Assembly: GCA_023436065.1 (NCBI GenBank)
Contig: JAEZKU010000044.1
Coordinates: 1-23,105 of the forward strand
Origin: Bacillota bacterium
Lineage (GTDB): Bacteria > Bacillota > Clostridia > Lachnospirales > Lachnospiraceae
Direction: 5' to 3'
DNA: 23,105 nt
Shown piece after piece: positions 5,797-15,018 of this stretch. The translations under genes were made by a program, and so were the position numbers. Numbering within the stretch: the stretch's first letter is position 1; each line of letters begins with the position of its first letter. The notes beneath the pieces are model-generated. The model searched no databases, was not told where the DNA came from, and saw only the letters and a list, made by a program, of their open reading frames with translations.

Positions 5797-7671
5797 TTAG
5801 AGATAGTAGGAACCCTCAAGGCTGTCAACGTCAAGTGAAATGAGCAGATCAGCCAACTCCTTCGTATCGACTCCATCAGCAATAATCATCACCTTCAGCT
5901 GTTTCATCATTGCAATCATACTTTTAATCACAGTAAGACCCTTGTCATTATCCAGGCATGCCTTCACTATGGACTTATCCAGTTTCACAAATTCGAAAGA
6001 AAGATATTTGAAATAATCAAGACTATTATAGCCTTTACCGAACTGATCCAGAATAAAGGTTACACCTAAGCTCTTCATCGACATGATATTCTGCAGAATG
6101 GTAGGTTGGACATAGGAGACCGTTGCTTCTGACATCTCGATTCCAAGTCTGTGATAATCTATCTGGTATTTCTTAATCAAGAAGCTGTAATTCTCTATCA
6201 TATCCTCCTGCATCAACTGTGCAGCAGTCATTTTGTAATTCATATACTCGATGCGATCAGTGGAGCAGGGATGTCCATTTAAATATTTACAGATATCTTC
6301 AAAGATACTTTCATGAATATGCTTCAGTCGCAAGTAATCCTCCGTAATATTATCCAGCTCAGCCGGTGATATATAGACAGGGGGATCTGTCGGCAGTTTG
6401 AGAAGAGGTTCTCTGGATATAACTCTCCTCTCAACAGCGGAATAGATAGGCATGAAAAATAGCTCGTATTGGCAGCTATTCACGATATCCCAAAGCGCTT
6501 TTCTTAATTCTTTATGGTATTTCTTAATAGTATCATTCAGATTGGTTACGTTAAGAAGTACGTTTTTGGAGGTAATCATGTTCTTACTATAGTATTCGAT
6601 ATAGTATAGGACATCATTAATTTCATCGATATCTTTCGGATAAGAAAACTCCAGCATTTGAACAGAGAGGGATAGCTCAGTATTAAGAACCTTCCATTTG
6701 TTATTCTTGAACGTATAGGTAATGTTATTGAGTATTCGATTCTTCTCTTCTGTAGGAAGGTCATTGCGCTGCATGATTGCGAATAAACCATCCTGAAGGG
6801 TATAAACAGCATCTGATTTACACACGGAAGTCAGGTAAGCAGAAACCTCGGACAGAATGGCAAACCAGTAATTCAGACCGAAGGTATAATTAATGATAGC
6901 TTTATCCTCCAACTTAATCAGGATGATGGTAAAGGGTGATTTGTTTTTAAGATCCAATTGAGATCTTTTGATCAAAGCAGCCTGTGTAAACAGTCCGGAG
7001 GCATCCACCAGGGATTCTTCTGTGTTCTGAACTGCGATAAAGAGAAGCAGCTCGCAGAAAGCAATGCCCAAATTATGTATCATAAGATTAAGTCTGAATT
7101 CAATTCTAATAAAAAATACGACGGCCAGAGCGAAGGGAAGTAGCAGATAACGTATTTTTCTTGGTATATATTGTCTGTAATAGATAATATAAATCATATT
7201 CAGAACCAGATAATAGATTGTATGAACAAAAAGATAGGAATACCCGACTCCGTGATGGTATTTCAGGTTGCTATCGAAATAGAAGAATACTTTGGTATGG
7301 TAGTTGAGAAGAAGTAATATATCTGTTACGAGGATGGGCATATAAAGGATTATCTTCTCCATTAGGTTCAACCGCCTCAATCTGTCTACCAGCGTAAATA
7401 CATAGAGAGAGGAGAGAAAGGGGATGCTGCTCTGTAAAATATAGAAAAGTAATATCGCGACATATACATATCCGGTAGGCCAGCTTCCGATTTTTCCGAT
7501 GGCCTCTTCACTGATGACGTCAAACAAGCAGGAGGCAGCACTGACCCAGAGCATACTTTCAAAAATTCTGCTTTGATTATCCTTAATATGCTTCTTGACA
7601 TAGAATAGGTATATCGTAAAACAATAGATGATTAGAGCACTATTACAGTAATAATAATCTAACAAGTGCAT
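5797..7671 (-). CDS. Membrane protein with degenerate GGDEF and dead EAL domains
   Basis: About 624 residues, a diverged paralogue of the upstream 640-residue gene. It has an N-terminal membrane region of about 7 helices (residues 1-215), a GGDEF-like domain with QDGLF in place of GGDEF, and an EAL-like domain. Every key EAL site but a few is changed: EAL is EPL, the DD pair is DQ (ILDQFGKGYNS), the AEGVET glutamate is Asp (ADGVDT), and the final Gln is Glu (LEGSYYL). The protein then stops about 20 residues short of its partner. It should be inactive and may bind c-di-GMP or partner proteins. The upstream TTG (MGGMHLL) is unlikely as a start. ATG at 7669-7671 matches the paralogue's MYILHYDY, though GGGAGG sits very close to it, so a TTG six bases further on is also possible. 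The gap of about 40 bp from the partner gene suggests one mRNA. Confidence 0.75.
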   Translation of the reverse strand: MHLLDYYYCNSALIIYCFTIYLFYVKKHIKDNQSRIFESMLWVSAASCLFDVISEEAIGKIGSWPTGYVYVAILLFYILQSSIPFLSSLYVFTLVDRLRRLNLMEKIILYMPILVTDILLLLNYHTKVFFYFDSNLKYHHGVGYSYLFVHTIYYLVLNMIYIIYYRQYIPRKIRYLLLPFALAVVFFIRIEFRLNLMIHNLGIAFCELLLFIAVQNTEESLVDASGLFTQAALIKRSQLDLKNKSPFTIILIKLEDKAIINYTFGLNYWFAILSEVSAYLTSVCKSDAVYTLQDGLFAIMQRNDLPTEEKNRILNNITYTFKNNKWKVLNTELSLSVQMLEFSYPKDIDEINDVLYYIEYYSKNMITSKNVLLNVTNLNDTIKKYHKELRKALWDIVNSCQYELFFMPIYSAVERRVISREPLLKLPTDPPVYISPAELDNITEDYLRLKHIHESIFEDICKYLNGHPCSTDRIEYMNYKMTAAQLMQEDMIENYSFLIKKYQIDYHRLGIEMSEATVSYVQPTILQNIMSMKSLGVTFILDQFGKGYNSLDYFKYLSFEFVKLDKSIVKACLDNDKGLTVIKSMIAMMKQLKVMIIADGVDTKELADLLISLDVDSLEGSYYL

Positions 7672-7710
7672 TCCTCCCAACTAAAAGCTATGATAGCATG
7701 ATCGGATTCC

Positions 7711-9633
7711 TTATTTCTGCATTGTTTCAGCTATAAAGGCTGTGAACTCCTCTGAAGGGATTGGCTTTGAGAAGTAATAACCCTGTAGATAGTTCACTCC
7801 CAGTTGAGCAAGAGTATCTGCCTGTTCCTTAGTTTCGACACCTTCGGCAATCAGTTCAATATTAAGGCTTTTCATCATAGCTACAGTACTTTCTAATAAG
7901 ATTTTACCAAAGTCGTTCTTAAAATAATCCCAGACAATACTTTTATCTAGCTTCACAAAATTAAAAGGAAGTTCGAGAATATAATTCACATTGGAGTATC
8001 CGCTTCCATAATCGTCCAGGGCAAAGGACATACCTTGCTGGTCCAATTCCTCAAAGAGTCTGCGGACAATCTCGGGAGTATTCACAGCTACAGTCTCCGT
8101 AATTTCAAGACAGATCTGATCCGGACGTATCTTATATTTATTCATTAATGAAGATAACTGCTCTATTAGGTTACTTTGCATGCATTGTACGACTGAAAGA
8201 TTGACCTCTATGTATTGAATTCCTAGCTTATGCAGCTCCGAATGCTTCAGAAAGGAACAAACCATCTCAAATATCTGCATTCCAAGTCTGGTGATGGTAC
8301 CATCACGTTCGGTTAAGGGGATAAACTCATCAGGGGGGATAAAACCAAGCTGAGGATCTCTCAGACGGACCAAAGCCTCCGCTGAAACAAAGCTTTGATC
8401 CTTAACAGAATAAATGGGCTGATAGTATACCTCAAAGGTCTGATTGAGCATGGCCAAAGCAATTGCTTTCCGCACCTGCTGTTCACGCATAGGGTGACTG
8501 ACACCGATTTCATTGATTCCGGTCTGCTCTGCCTTCATTGCTGTAGATGGAGCAGTAATCAGATAGTCGATGTAATCATATATATCCGAGTAGGAAGAGA
8601 TTTGCTCGGGAAAATTTAGCTGACAGATTGTAGCCGTAAGATTGATACTCAGATCATTGATATGCCAATTTTTCTGAAAACGGCTGGCAATTTTATCCTT
8701 TGCTTCAGAATACAGCTTGTCGTGATGTTTCGTATTTAGCAGCACGAAACATCCGTTACGGATATAGAACTTATCGTTTGACGTAAAAGCGCTTTTGATA
8801 AAACCTGATACCTCCTGAGTAATAAGGTTCAGATAACCATAACCCAGAGAATAACTGATCCGTGCGGTATCCTCCAGCATGATCAGGGTAATCGAGAAGG
8901 GAGTATTGCTGCTGATCATACCCTGAAGCTTATCATAAAAAGCAGTCTGATTATATAGCTTAGTAGTGCCATCCACAACCTCATTTCGATTCTGCAGTAT
9001 CATGATCATGATTAACTCACAAATGGAGGTACCGAATCCTTGCAGAAGATAGGATGGATAAATGGACTGCAATACCAATGCCAAAATATAAATTAAGATA
9101 AAGGTATACAAAGCGCGATAAATTGTACGATCCACCTGTTTTTTTTGTCGGATGGTACTAACGGATCCATAGAGTAGATAAACAAACGAAATAATATATA
9201 AAACAATCAGACCCGGTCCGCGATGATAGATCAGGTCGGTATCAATAGAGAACAGATAGTGGTTTAGGGGATTTGCCAGAATCATAACAGTGGTGACAAC
9301 ATAGGGAAGTAAGATCAGAAGCCTATGCTTCAGGTAAAAATGTCTCGCTACTCCGGTAAGCACTAGAATATAAAAGACATAGATAAATATCTTATTGTTA
9401 TTCAATACGTAATAGAAATTGGTAATGAAAAAAGTATATCGATAAGTATAAAGCTCAGGATGACCGATTGCTATAGAACTGAGTATATCGAGAGTAGTCG
9501 CAAACAGGCTATTAATAAGCATGGCAAATAAGATCCTGCTTTTAGGATCACGGAGATTTTTTAGATAAATAAATATTGCCAGGTTGATAACATTTAATAA
9601 CAGAGCGGCGTAATCATAATGCAGTATATACAT
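7711..9633 (-). CDS. Membrane-bound c-di-GMP phosphodiesterase (degenerate GGDEF-EAL)
   Basis: 640 residues. About 7 membrane helices fill residues 1-213, followed by a GGDEF-like domain (about 222-365) in which RNGCF (292-296) replaces GGDEF, so no cyclase activity is expected. An EAL domain spans about 385-635. EAL catalytic residues are all seen: E419 in AEALVRL, N478 in EVNLS, E510 in LEITET, D540-D541 in LDDYGSGYSN, K561 in VKLDKSIV, E597 in AEGVET, Q617 in LQGYYF. It should hydrolyse cyclic di-GMP to pGpG at the inner membrane face, with the membrane part as a probable sensor. AGGAGG precedes the ATG and a good promoter lies at 9683-9711. The dead paralogue follows in the same operon. 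Confidence 0.9.
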   Translation of the reverse strand: MYILHYDYAALLLNVINLAIFIYLKNLRDPKSRILFAMLINSLFATTLDILSSIAIGHPELYTYRYTFFITNFYYVLNNNKIFIYVFYILVLTGVARHFYLKHRLLILLPYVVTTVMILANPLNHYLFSIDTDLIYHRGPGLIVLYIISFVYLLYGSVSTIRQKKQVDRTIYRALYTFILIYILALVLQSIYPSYLLQGFGTSICELIMIMILQNRNEVVDGTTKLYNQTAFYDKLQGMISSNTPFSITLIMLEDTARISYSLGYGYLNLITQEVSGFIKSAFTSNDKFYIRNGCFVLLNTKHHDKLYSEAKDKIASRFQKNWHINDLSINLTATICQLNFPEQISSYSDIYDYIDYLITAPSTAMKAEQTGINEIGVSHPMREQQVRKAIALAMLNQTFEVYYQPIYSVKDQSFVSAEALVRLRDPQLGFIPPDEFIPLTERDGTITRLGMQIFEMVCSFLKHSELHKLGIQYIEVNLSVVQCMQSNLIEQLSSLMNKYKIRPDQICLEITETVAVNTPEIVRRLFEELDQQGMSFALDDYGSGYSNVNYILELPFNFVKLDKSIVWDYFKNDFGKILLESTVAMMKSLNIELIAEGVETKEQADTLAQLGVNYLQGYYFSKPIPSEEFTAFIAETMQK

Positions 9634-9682
9634 GTTTCCTCCTGATTATTTAACAGCGATCACACTCCCACCTATAATATTT

Positions 9683-9711
9683 ATAATACACCAAAAAACG
9701 GTAAGTTTCAA
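9683..9711 (-). promoter_or_regulatory. Promoter of the EAL operon
   Basis: On the minus strand TTGAAA (9706-9711) and TATTAT (9683-9688) are separated by exactly 17 bp. Transcription would begin about 40 bp before the ATG of the 640-residue gene. Confidence 0.65.
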
Positions 9712-9756
9712 TCTTATGTAAGGAAATTATACACGAGGGAAACATCTGCCAGATAA

Positions 9757-10488
9757 TCAGGAGAGGTTTGCCAACTCTTCCTCCATATAGGAAAGAAGCT
9801 CCTCCTTTGTGGCAGGAACATCATGGCCGTCAATACTGATTTTGAAATCAAGGTCGCGGAGAAATTGAATAAAGTAAATCAGCTTCTTCTTATCATACAG
9901 CCCCTGCATATGATAGAAATCCCCTCCGTCAGCATCACCGAGAAATAAAGCTTTTTCTTCAGGGATATAGACTACGACAGAATCCTCTGAATGAGGCCCT
10001 CCAATGTGTATGAGCTGTGCTGTAATACCTCCAAGGTCCAGGGTGAGCCTCTGATCGAATTCAATATCAGCCGTCTTTACGATAATCTTATCCCGATTGG
10101 GATATTCCAGTCGTATATGGCTATCACAAAACTCAATTTCTTCTCCGGAGGAAAGTCTGAATTGCATAGCCTCCTCTGTCCAATCCCATGCCATAACCTT
10201 AGACAATTGCTCATTGGTAAGTCTACCGGCGATGGTAGTTCCGGGTACGGCGTGTATGGCAAAAGTATGATCCCAATGCCAATGGGTAATAGCTACATAA
10301 CTGGGAGCTGGAAGCTCAAGCTCCTCCAGACCTTGTAAAAATAAGGCGGCATGTCCTGCTGAATTTCCAGCATCCACCATCAGTGAGTATCGATCTCCCC
10401 TGATATAGCCAAGATTCGGGCGGTCTGTATCTGAGGAGCAGGGTAGATAATATATTCTTTCTGTTAATTGGCTCAGTATAGGCGACAT
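9757..10488 (-). CDS. MBL-fold metallo-hydrolase
   Basis: 243 residues of a metallo-beta-lactamase-fold hydrolase. Metal ligands are seen in the HxHxDH motif (H69, H71, D73, H74 in THWHWDH), then H166 (GGPHSEDS), D185 (LFLGDADGG) and H222 (DGHDVP), the usual dinuclear-site set. The substrate cannot be told; relatives include lactonases, glyoxalase II-like thioesterases and phosphodiesterases. There is no signal peptide, so it is probably cytoplasmic. GGAGGAAACCGT precedes the ATG. The gene is divergent from the TraX-family gene, sharing a 116-bp intergenic region, and stands about 120 bp downstream of the EAL operon's promoter side. Confidence 0.85.
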   Translation of the reverse strand: MSPILSQLTERIYYLPCSSDTDRPNLGYIRGDRYSLMVDAGNSAGHAALFLQGLEELELPAPSYVAITHWHWDHTFAIHAVPGTTIAGRLTNEQLSKVMAWDWTEEAMQFRLSSGEEIEFCDSHIRLEYPNRDKIIVKTADIEFDQRLTLDLGGITAQLIHIGGPHSEDSVVVYIPEEKALFLGDADGGDFYHMQGLYDKKKLIYFIQFLRDLDFKISIDGHDVPATKEELLSYMEEELANLS

Positions 10489-10604
10489 ACGGTTTCCTCC
10501 ATAGTACTATGATTATCTATACTATCATATAAAATATTTTTTGAATATTGCTATTTGGTAACAGATGAATTATTATCAATTTAACGATAATAGGGAGGTG
10601 CTTT

Positions 10605-11609
10605 ATGGAAGGAAATGAAGCTGGGATAGTAGAAGCGGTACAAGAACGAGAAAAGAGAGGAATCTACAGCAGTACCTTAAAAATGGTAGCAATCATTACA
10701 ATGCTGATCGATCATACCGCTGCAACAATTCTAGAAAAAACTATGAATTCAAGGGGATTACCTATGCTGAGTGCGGATCATATGACAGCAATTCAGTATG
10801 CAAACATAGCGATGCGCTTAATAGGCAGAATCGCTTTCCCGATCTTCTGTTTCTTATTGGTGGAGGGATTTATCCATACCCGGAATAAATGGAAGTATAC
10901 TCTTAGACTGGCAATCTTTGCGCTCATATCCGAGATACCCTTTGATCTTGCATTTATGGGCAAGTTTCTTGAAACAAGTTATCAGAATGTATTCTTTACG
11001 CTGACAATTGGTATGTTGGTTATGACTGGTTTTTGGCTTGTGAAAGAGAAGCTGATGGGTAAGAAATGGCTGATGTTGACGGCACTCGGTGGAATTGTTG
11101 CCATTGCCTTGTCAGCTTCCTTTATTATAATCGGAATTATTACCGGTCTGAGTGCAACTCTTATGACCAACGGCATTGGAAATGCAATTTCGCCGAATAG
11201 GAAGGTATACCTCATTGGTTTTGGCATTGTGGGCCTGGTTGCATTTATTGTCTACCTGATATCCATCAGCAAATCAACAGAGAAGGCGAATGTGAGATTT
11301 ACTAACCTGCTGATCCTTGTCGCAGGTATGGGGCTTGCCACATACTTAAGAACGGATTATTCTGCCTTTGGAATTCTCACGATTGCGGTAGTATACGGTT
11401 TGAGAAAGGGCCGCATCAAAGCAGTATTGGGGGCTTGCATTACATTATCCATCATGTCCCTAATTGAGATAACTGCATTTTTTGCTCTGATTCCGGTAGC
11501 CCTGTATAATGGTCAGCGAGGATGGAAGCTTCGCTATGTATTCTACATATTCTATCCTGCGCATCTGCTGATCCTGTATCTGATCTGTTACTTCATGGGG
11601 ATAGCGTAA
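10605..11609 (+). CDS. TraX-family membrane protein
   Basis: 334 residues with about 8-9 membrane helices, matching the TraX family. The family signature is visible in the first third: LKMVAIITMLIDHT, then RLIGRIAFPIFCFLLVEGF and SEIPFDLAF. E. coli TraX acetylates F-pilin; chromosomal relatives in Firmicutes are treated as membrane acyltransferases of unknown substrate. AGGGAGGTGCTTT precedes the ATG. Its stop is only 6 bp from the stop of the convergent serine hydrolase. No pilus or transfer genes are nearby, so a conjugation role is not supported. Confidence 0.85.
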   Translation: MEGNEAGIVEAVQEREKRGIYSSTLKMVAIITMLIDHTAATILEKTMNSRGLPMLSADHMTAIQYANIAMRLIGRIAFPIFCFLLVEGFIHTRNKWKYTLRLAIFALISEIPFDLAFMGKFLETSYQNVFFTLTIGMLVMTGFWLVKEKLMGKKWLMLTALGGIVAIALSASFIIIGIITGLSATLMTNGIGNAISPNRKVYLIGFGIVGLVAFIVYLISISKSTEKANVRFTNLLILVAGMGLATYLRTDYSAFGILTIAVVYGLRKGRIKAVLGACITLSIMSLIEITAFFALIPVALYNGQRGWKLRYVFYIFYPAHLLILYLICYFMGIA

Positions 11610-11615
11610 GGGCCA

Positions 11616-13451
11616 TTACCAGAATTGATAAGTATTCCAATATACAATATTTGCGGTCATGATCAGACACATACAGGTGTTAACGATCAGGGCCGCTTTT
11701 GTTTTACCTGGACACCCAAGCTTATGTAAGTTGATTAGGAGATACACTGCATATGCAACCGGTATCAAAGCACAGAATCCGTTCAGGATTAGAATCCATT
11801 GAATGGACTGAAACAGTGCTCCCGGTGAAAATAATAGAACTGACATATAAACGGACAGCAATACCGAGACAATCACGGAAGCATTCATGATAGACAGTGC
11901 GACGGGATGAACCGCCTTCTTCCTGCGTCTTGCTATTCTCACCAGACGGATTGGGAAGGAGATAATGCAATAAATAAATGCAACAACGTATAGCAGGAGT
12001 AAGATAAGCTCAGCCAGAATATAGGATGCATTCACTTCGAGATAATCTTCAGAAGGAACCTGCAAGACCTTTTTCCCCTCAGCATTTACAGTAGCATATA
12101 AGGGAAACTGTTTTGCTCCACCTATATCCACCACAAAGGTGTTATTCCCAACACTCGTATAGGTCTTTCCTGGGGATGCGAACCCATGCTCACCAGGACT
12201 GATCTGCGTCATGCAAAATAGTCTGAAAAGCTTTCCATAACCGGTAAATACTGTTCTGGAAGAAACATATAAGCCTGAGATATCCGTGATATCGGAAACT
12301 GCAGTGTATTGATAATTACCGAATACCATAGGTAGGATGCCACAGGTATAGATATATTCACTGCTCTGATTGGTTAGGATGACGACACCGATACCAGATA
12401 CCGGGTCAAAAGCGAACCAGGAAGTTGAACCGACAGTGCCTCCATTGTGCCACAATACCGGTACACTGTAATTATCAGTCCAGAAGCCGTGGCAATTACG
12501 GGGAGTTATTCCGTCTGCATAATAGGCAGACGGAGACTGCATCATTTTCAGGGTTTCTGCATGTTCAAACAGGGGGGTACTTGTACTGTCCGAAAGCTGC
12601 AGGCTCTGTGCAAACTTTACAAAGTCATCGATGGTTCCGGTGGCCATACCCGTGGGATAGAGTGCGATATGGTTCAGGGCTGTCCCAAGAGACTGATTGT
12701 CATTGGTATAACATTTCTCCTTGCTTCGCTGCGTTGCAACCCAGGTGTTATCTGACAGATCGGGGCTGATTGCGGTATGCTCCATCCCAAGCGGTGTAAA
12801 GATATGCTTCATAACATATGCATCAAAGGACTCACCGCTTACAAGTTCGACGATATAACCTGCCAAGCCGGTGCCCCAGTTGGAATAAGCCATTCGCTCG
12901 CCCGGAGCGGCAACCTGCTCCGGTTCCAGATACTTCAGTGTAGCCCCTAAATCCTTTACGTTCTTCCTATCTTCAATAAATATATCGGTTATGGTTTCTT
13001 GCCAGCCTGCATCATGATTCATCAGATTTAGCAGGGTAATCGGCTCCTCATAGTTCAATTTATTGAAAAAACCTTTAGGCAGATAAGTCCTGATATCTGT
13101 ACTCAAGTCCAGCTTATCCTGTTCTACCAGCTGCATGACACTGACCCAGGTGAGTAGCTTCGTACAGGAGCCCCATTCAAAAACTGACTCGCCGGTATTC
13201 AAAAGCTTATTCTCCAGGTCCATGTATCCGTAAGACTTTTCAAGCAGGAGGTCATTACCGGAGTATACAGCCACAGACATGGCAGCAGTGGTAGCTTCAT
13301 GTTCTTTCACATAGGTATCAATCTTCATTTCAAGCTCGCTGACGGAAAGCCCTGACGGCAGGTCTATAGTAACCTCCGCCGCATTCGCAGTATTCAAAGA
13401 AATAAATAAGACGGATATGATTATTAATAAAGCAGATACAATCTTTTTCAT
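11616..13451 (-). CDS. Serine hydrolase (class C beta-lactamase/PBP-like) with membrane tail
   Basis: 611 residues from the chosen start. A signal peptide (MKKIVSALL..., cut near ANA-A) leads to a class C beta-lactamase/penicillin-binding-protein-like domain (about 35-375). Its nucleophile motif is SCTK (S95-K98), followed by Y189-S190-N191 and H335-N-G-G. The rest ends in four membrane helices (about 475-610). Relatives include D,D-peptidases, esterases and flotillin-operon FmtA/PbpX-like proteins; the substrate is unknown. The catalytic domain should lie outside the membrane. An ATG four codons earlier (13461-13463) is unlikely, because GGGGGAG lies between the two and is correctly spaced only for the second. 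It is convergent with the TraX-family gene. Confidence 0.85.
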   Translation of the reverse strand: MKKIVSALLIIISVLFISLNTANAAEVTIDLPSGLSVSELEMKIDTYVKEHEATTAAMSVAVYSGNDLLLEKSYGYMDLENKLLNTGESVFEWGSCTKLLTWVSVMQLVEQDKLDLSTDIRTYLPKGFFNKLNYEEPITLLNLMNHDAGWQETITDIFIEDRKNVKDLGATLKYLEPEQVAAPGERMAYSNWGTGLAGYIVELVSGESFDAYVMKHIFTPLGMEHTAISPDLSDNTWVATQRSKEKCYTNDNQSLGTALNHIALYPTGMATGTIDDFVKFAQSLQLSDSTSTPLFEHAETLKMMQSPSAYYADGITPRNCHGFWTDNYSVPVLWHNGGTVGSTSWFAFDPVSGIGVVILTNQSSEYIYTCGILPMVFGNYQYTAVSDITDISGLYVSSRTVFTGYGKLFRLFCMTQISPGEHGFASPGKTYTSVGNNTFVVDIGGAKQFPLYATVNAEGKKVLQVPSEDYLEVNASYILAELILLLLYVVAFIYCIISFPIRLVRIARRRKKAVHPVALSIMNASVIVSVLLSVYMSVLLFSPGALFQSIQWILILNGFCALIPVAYAVYLLINLHKLGCPGKTKAALIVNTCMCLIMTANIVYWNTYQFW

Positions 13452-13793
13452 ATTCTCCCCCATGACATGTATAAAGGTGCATTTTCAATGATATTGTTTT
13501 TACGTATATTTATGTTTCATTGAGTAGCTATTAATACTTCACGTATTTGTACTCCTCTGATTTTTAATCTTAGCATAACAAATTCTTTAATTCCACCATT
13601 AAATTCCATAGACTACCGATTTATGAGATGCATAATCTTATACTTTTTCTTGTATGACAAATTACCAAAAAACAGGAACCGACTAAGTGAAGTGAACCTT
13701 ATATGCTAGACAAAAAAACTAACGTTAGGGTTCAGATCACTAAGGGGTCCCTTTATGATTTGATAAGTTTGAAATTAATTAGTTTGTTAGACC
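13452..13793. other. AT-rich intergenic region with imperfect inverted repeat
   Basis: No gene is seen. It carries the 3' side of the clpP-like gene and the 5' side of the serine hydrolase, both on the minus strand. Imperfect arms at about 13682-13700 and 13724-13743 (ctaagtgaagtgaacctt against the complement of agggttcagatcacttaag-like sequence, about 14 of 18 matching) could form a stem. A further pair, accgac inside the clpP end and gtcggt at about 13678-13683, precedes a T-run on the minus strand. Together they may end the clpP transcript, but this is not a textbook terminator. Confidence 0.35.
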
Positions 13794-14387
13794 TCAGGGT
13801 CGGTTTTGCAGTATGTCATCGATGATGCCATAGGCTTTGGCTTCTTCAGCGGCCATATGGTAATCACGCTCCATATCTCTTGCGATGATATCAATCGGTT
13901 GACCGGTTCTCTTACTATAGATCTCATTCAGCCGCAGCTTCGAACGCTGCATCCAATCGCTGTAGATCTTGATATCCGTAGCCTGCCCCTGCAATCCCCC
14001 GGAGATGGAGGGTTGATGGATCAGAATCTCGCTGTTCTGCAAGGCGAAACGTTTCCCTATGGTTCCCGAAACCAGCAGAAGAGAGGCGGCACTGGCAGCC
14101 AGTCCAAGGCAGATTGTGGACACGTCGCACTTAATAAAGTTCATGGTGTCAAGAATGGCAAAGGCATCGGTAACAGATCCACCGGGACTATTGATATAAA
14201 AATTGATGTCCTTACCAGGATCCTCAGCCTCCAGAAAGAGCAACTGTGCGATGATCACACTGGCTGATTCATTGGTTACTGCATCATTCAGCATGACAAT
14301 TCTTTCATTTAATAGTCTTGAAAATATATCATAAGAGCGTTCGCCGCGGCTGGTCTGCTCTATGACGTAAGGTACTAGAGAGCTCAT
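13794..14387 (-). CDS. Divergent ClpP-type serine protease
   Basis: 197 residues of the ClpP fold. The N-terminus LVPYVIEQTSRGERSYDIFSRLL and the GG of INSPGGSV match the family. The catalytic triad is complete: S99 (GLAASAAS), H124 (ILIHQP) and D175 (ERDYHM). The residues after the nucleophile are Ala-Ala, where main ClpP proteins have Met-Gly, which may alter the oxyanion region. This and its context point to a second, non-housekeeping ClpP. No Clp ATPase is nearby, so a partner must be encoded elsewhere. An upstream ATG (14400-14402) is less likely, since GGAGGAAGT stands right before the ATG at 14387. It follows a small AraC regulator by 17 bp and is probably co-transcribed. Confidence 0.9.
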   Translation of the reverse strand: MSSLVPYVIEQTSRGERSYDIFSRLLNERIVMLNDAVTNESASVIIAQLLFLEAEDPGKDINFYINSPGGSVTDAFAILDTMNFIKCDVSTICLGLAASAASLLLVSGTIGKRFALQNSEILIHQPSISGGLQGQATDIKIYSDWMQRSKLRLNEIYSKRTGQPIDIIARDMERDYHMAAEEAKAYGIIDDILQNRP

Positions 14388-14404
14388 ACTTCCTCCATGC
14401 AATA

Positions 14405-14797
14405 TTATGCTGCCATTGTCTTAGTAGCTCTATGATAAGAACGAAGGCAGATGATATTGTTCTGCTGTTGATCGCGATATGTTCTGCGATAGTTACCCGG
14501 TGTGATATGGTAGATTCGCTTGAAAGCCCTGGAAAATGCCTCCTGTGAGCCATACTGGTATTTTAATGCAATATCGATGATCGGTTGATCAGTTTCTATT
14601 AACTCTTTGGCAGCACTTTCCATCCTTTTCTTATTGATATATTTGCTCACACCTTCTCCGAAGGACTGATGGAACAGTCTGTGATAATGATATTTTGATA
14701 AATAAGCCTTACCGGCAAGAGTTTCGAGTGAGACATCCCCGGTCAAATTCTGATTGATATATTCCAGTGAAGCCTTCATTTTATTCATCTGATTCAT
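14405..14797 (-). CDS. Small AraC-family DNA-binding protein
   Basis: About 130 residues consisting almost only of an AraC/XylS DNA-binding domain with two HTH motifs (VSLETLAGKAYLSKYHYHRLF and IIDIALKYQYGSQEAFSRAF, then YHITPGNYRR). It has no ligand-binding domain, as in SoxS- or MarA-like regulators. The likely start is ATG at 14795-14797 with GAGGTG 5-7 nt upstream; a GTG six bases earlier is too close to that site. The promoter at 14829-14857 precedes it. The clpP-like gene lies 17 bp downstream, so this regulator may control the protease or be turned over by it; both are inference. Confidence 0.85.
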   Translation of the reverse strand: MNQMNKMKASLEYINQNLTGDVSLETLAGKAYLSKYHYHRLFHQSFGEGVSKYINKKRMESAAKELIETDQPIIDIALKYQYGSQEAFSRAFKRIYHITPGNYRRTYRDQQQNNIICLRSYHRATKTMAA

Positions 14798-14828
14798 AAT
14801 CACACCTCATTTTATGTTGATGCCATCC

Positions 14829-14857
14829 ATTATAATCCTTATTTCAAAGTATGTCTT
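14829..14857 (-). promoter_or_regulatory. Promoter of the AraC-clpP operon
   Basis: On the minus strand AAGACA (14852-14857) and a perfect TATAAT (14829-14834) are 17 bp apart. It is back to back with the plus-strand promoter at 14955-14983. Confidence 0.55.
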
Positions 14858-14954
14858 GATAATTTTTGCTCATTTACAGATTCCTGCAGTAAGAAATGAT
14901 ATTATGAATACATAAAGTTTTCAGACTATGATGATGTATCAAAATAAAAATGAA

Positions 14955-14983
14955 TTGTATTATTGTCATGCAATGGATATAAT
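14955..14983 (+). promoter_or_regulatory. Promoter of the unknown-acyltransferase operon
   Basis: TTGTAT (14955-14960) and a perfect TATAAT (14978-14983) are separated by 17 bp. Transcription would start near 14990, leaving a leader of about 29 nt before the ATG at 15019. Confidence 0.65.
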
Positions 14984-15018
14984 TGGAGTTGTTCAAAAAT
15001 TTTAACGGGAGATCATAA

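Noticed and set aside
7711..9633. Diguanylate cyclase activity of the 640-residue protein
   Set aside because: The GGDEF motif is RNGCF, so the catalytic Gly-Gly-Asp/Glu set is missing and only the EAL half is expected to be active.
10605..11609. Conjugative element around the TraX-family gene
   Set aside because: No pilus, relaxase, coupling protein or transfer origin is visible, and chromosomal TraX-like proteins are common in Firmicutes.
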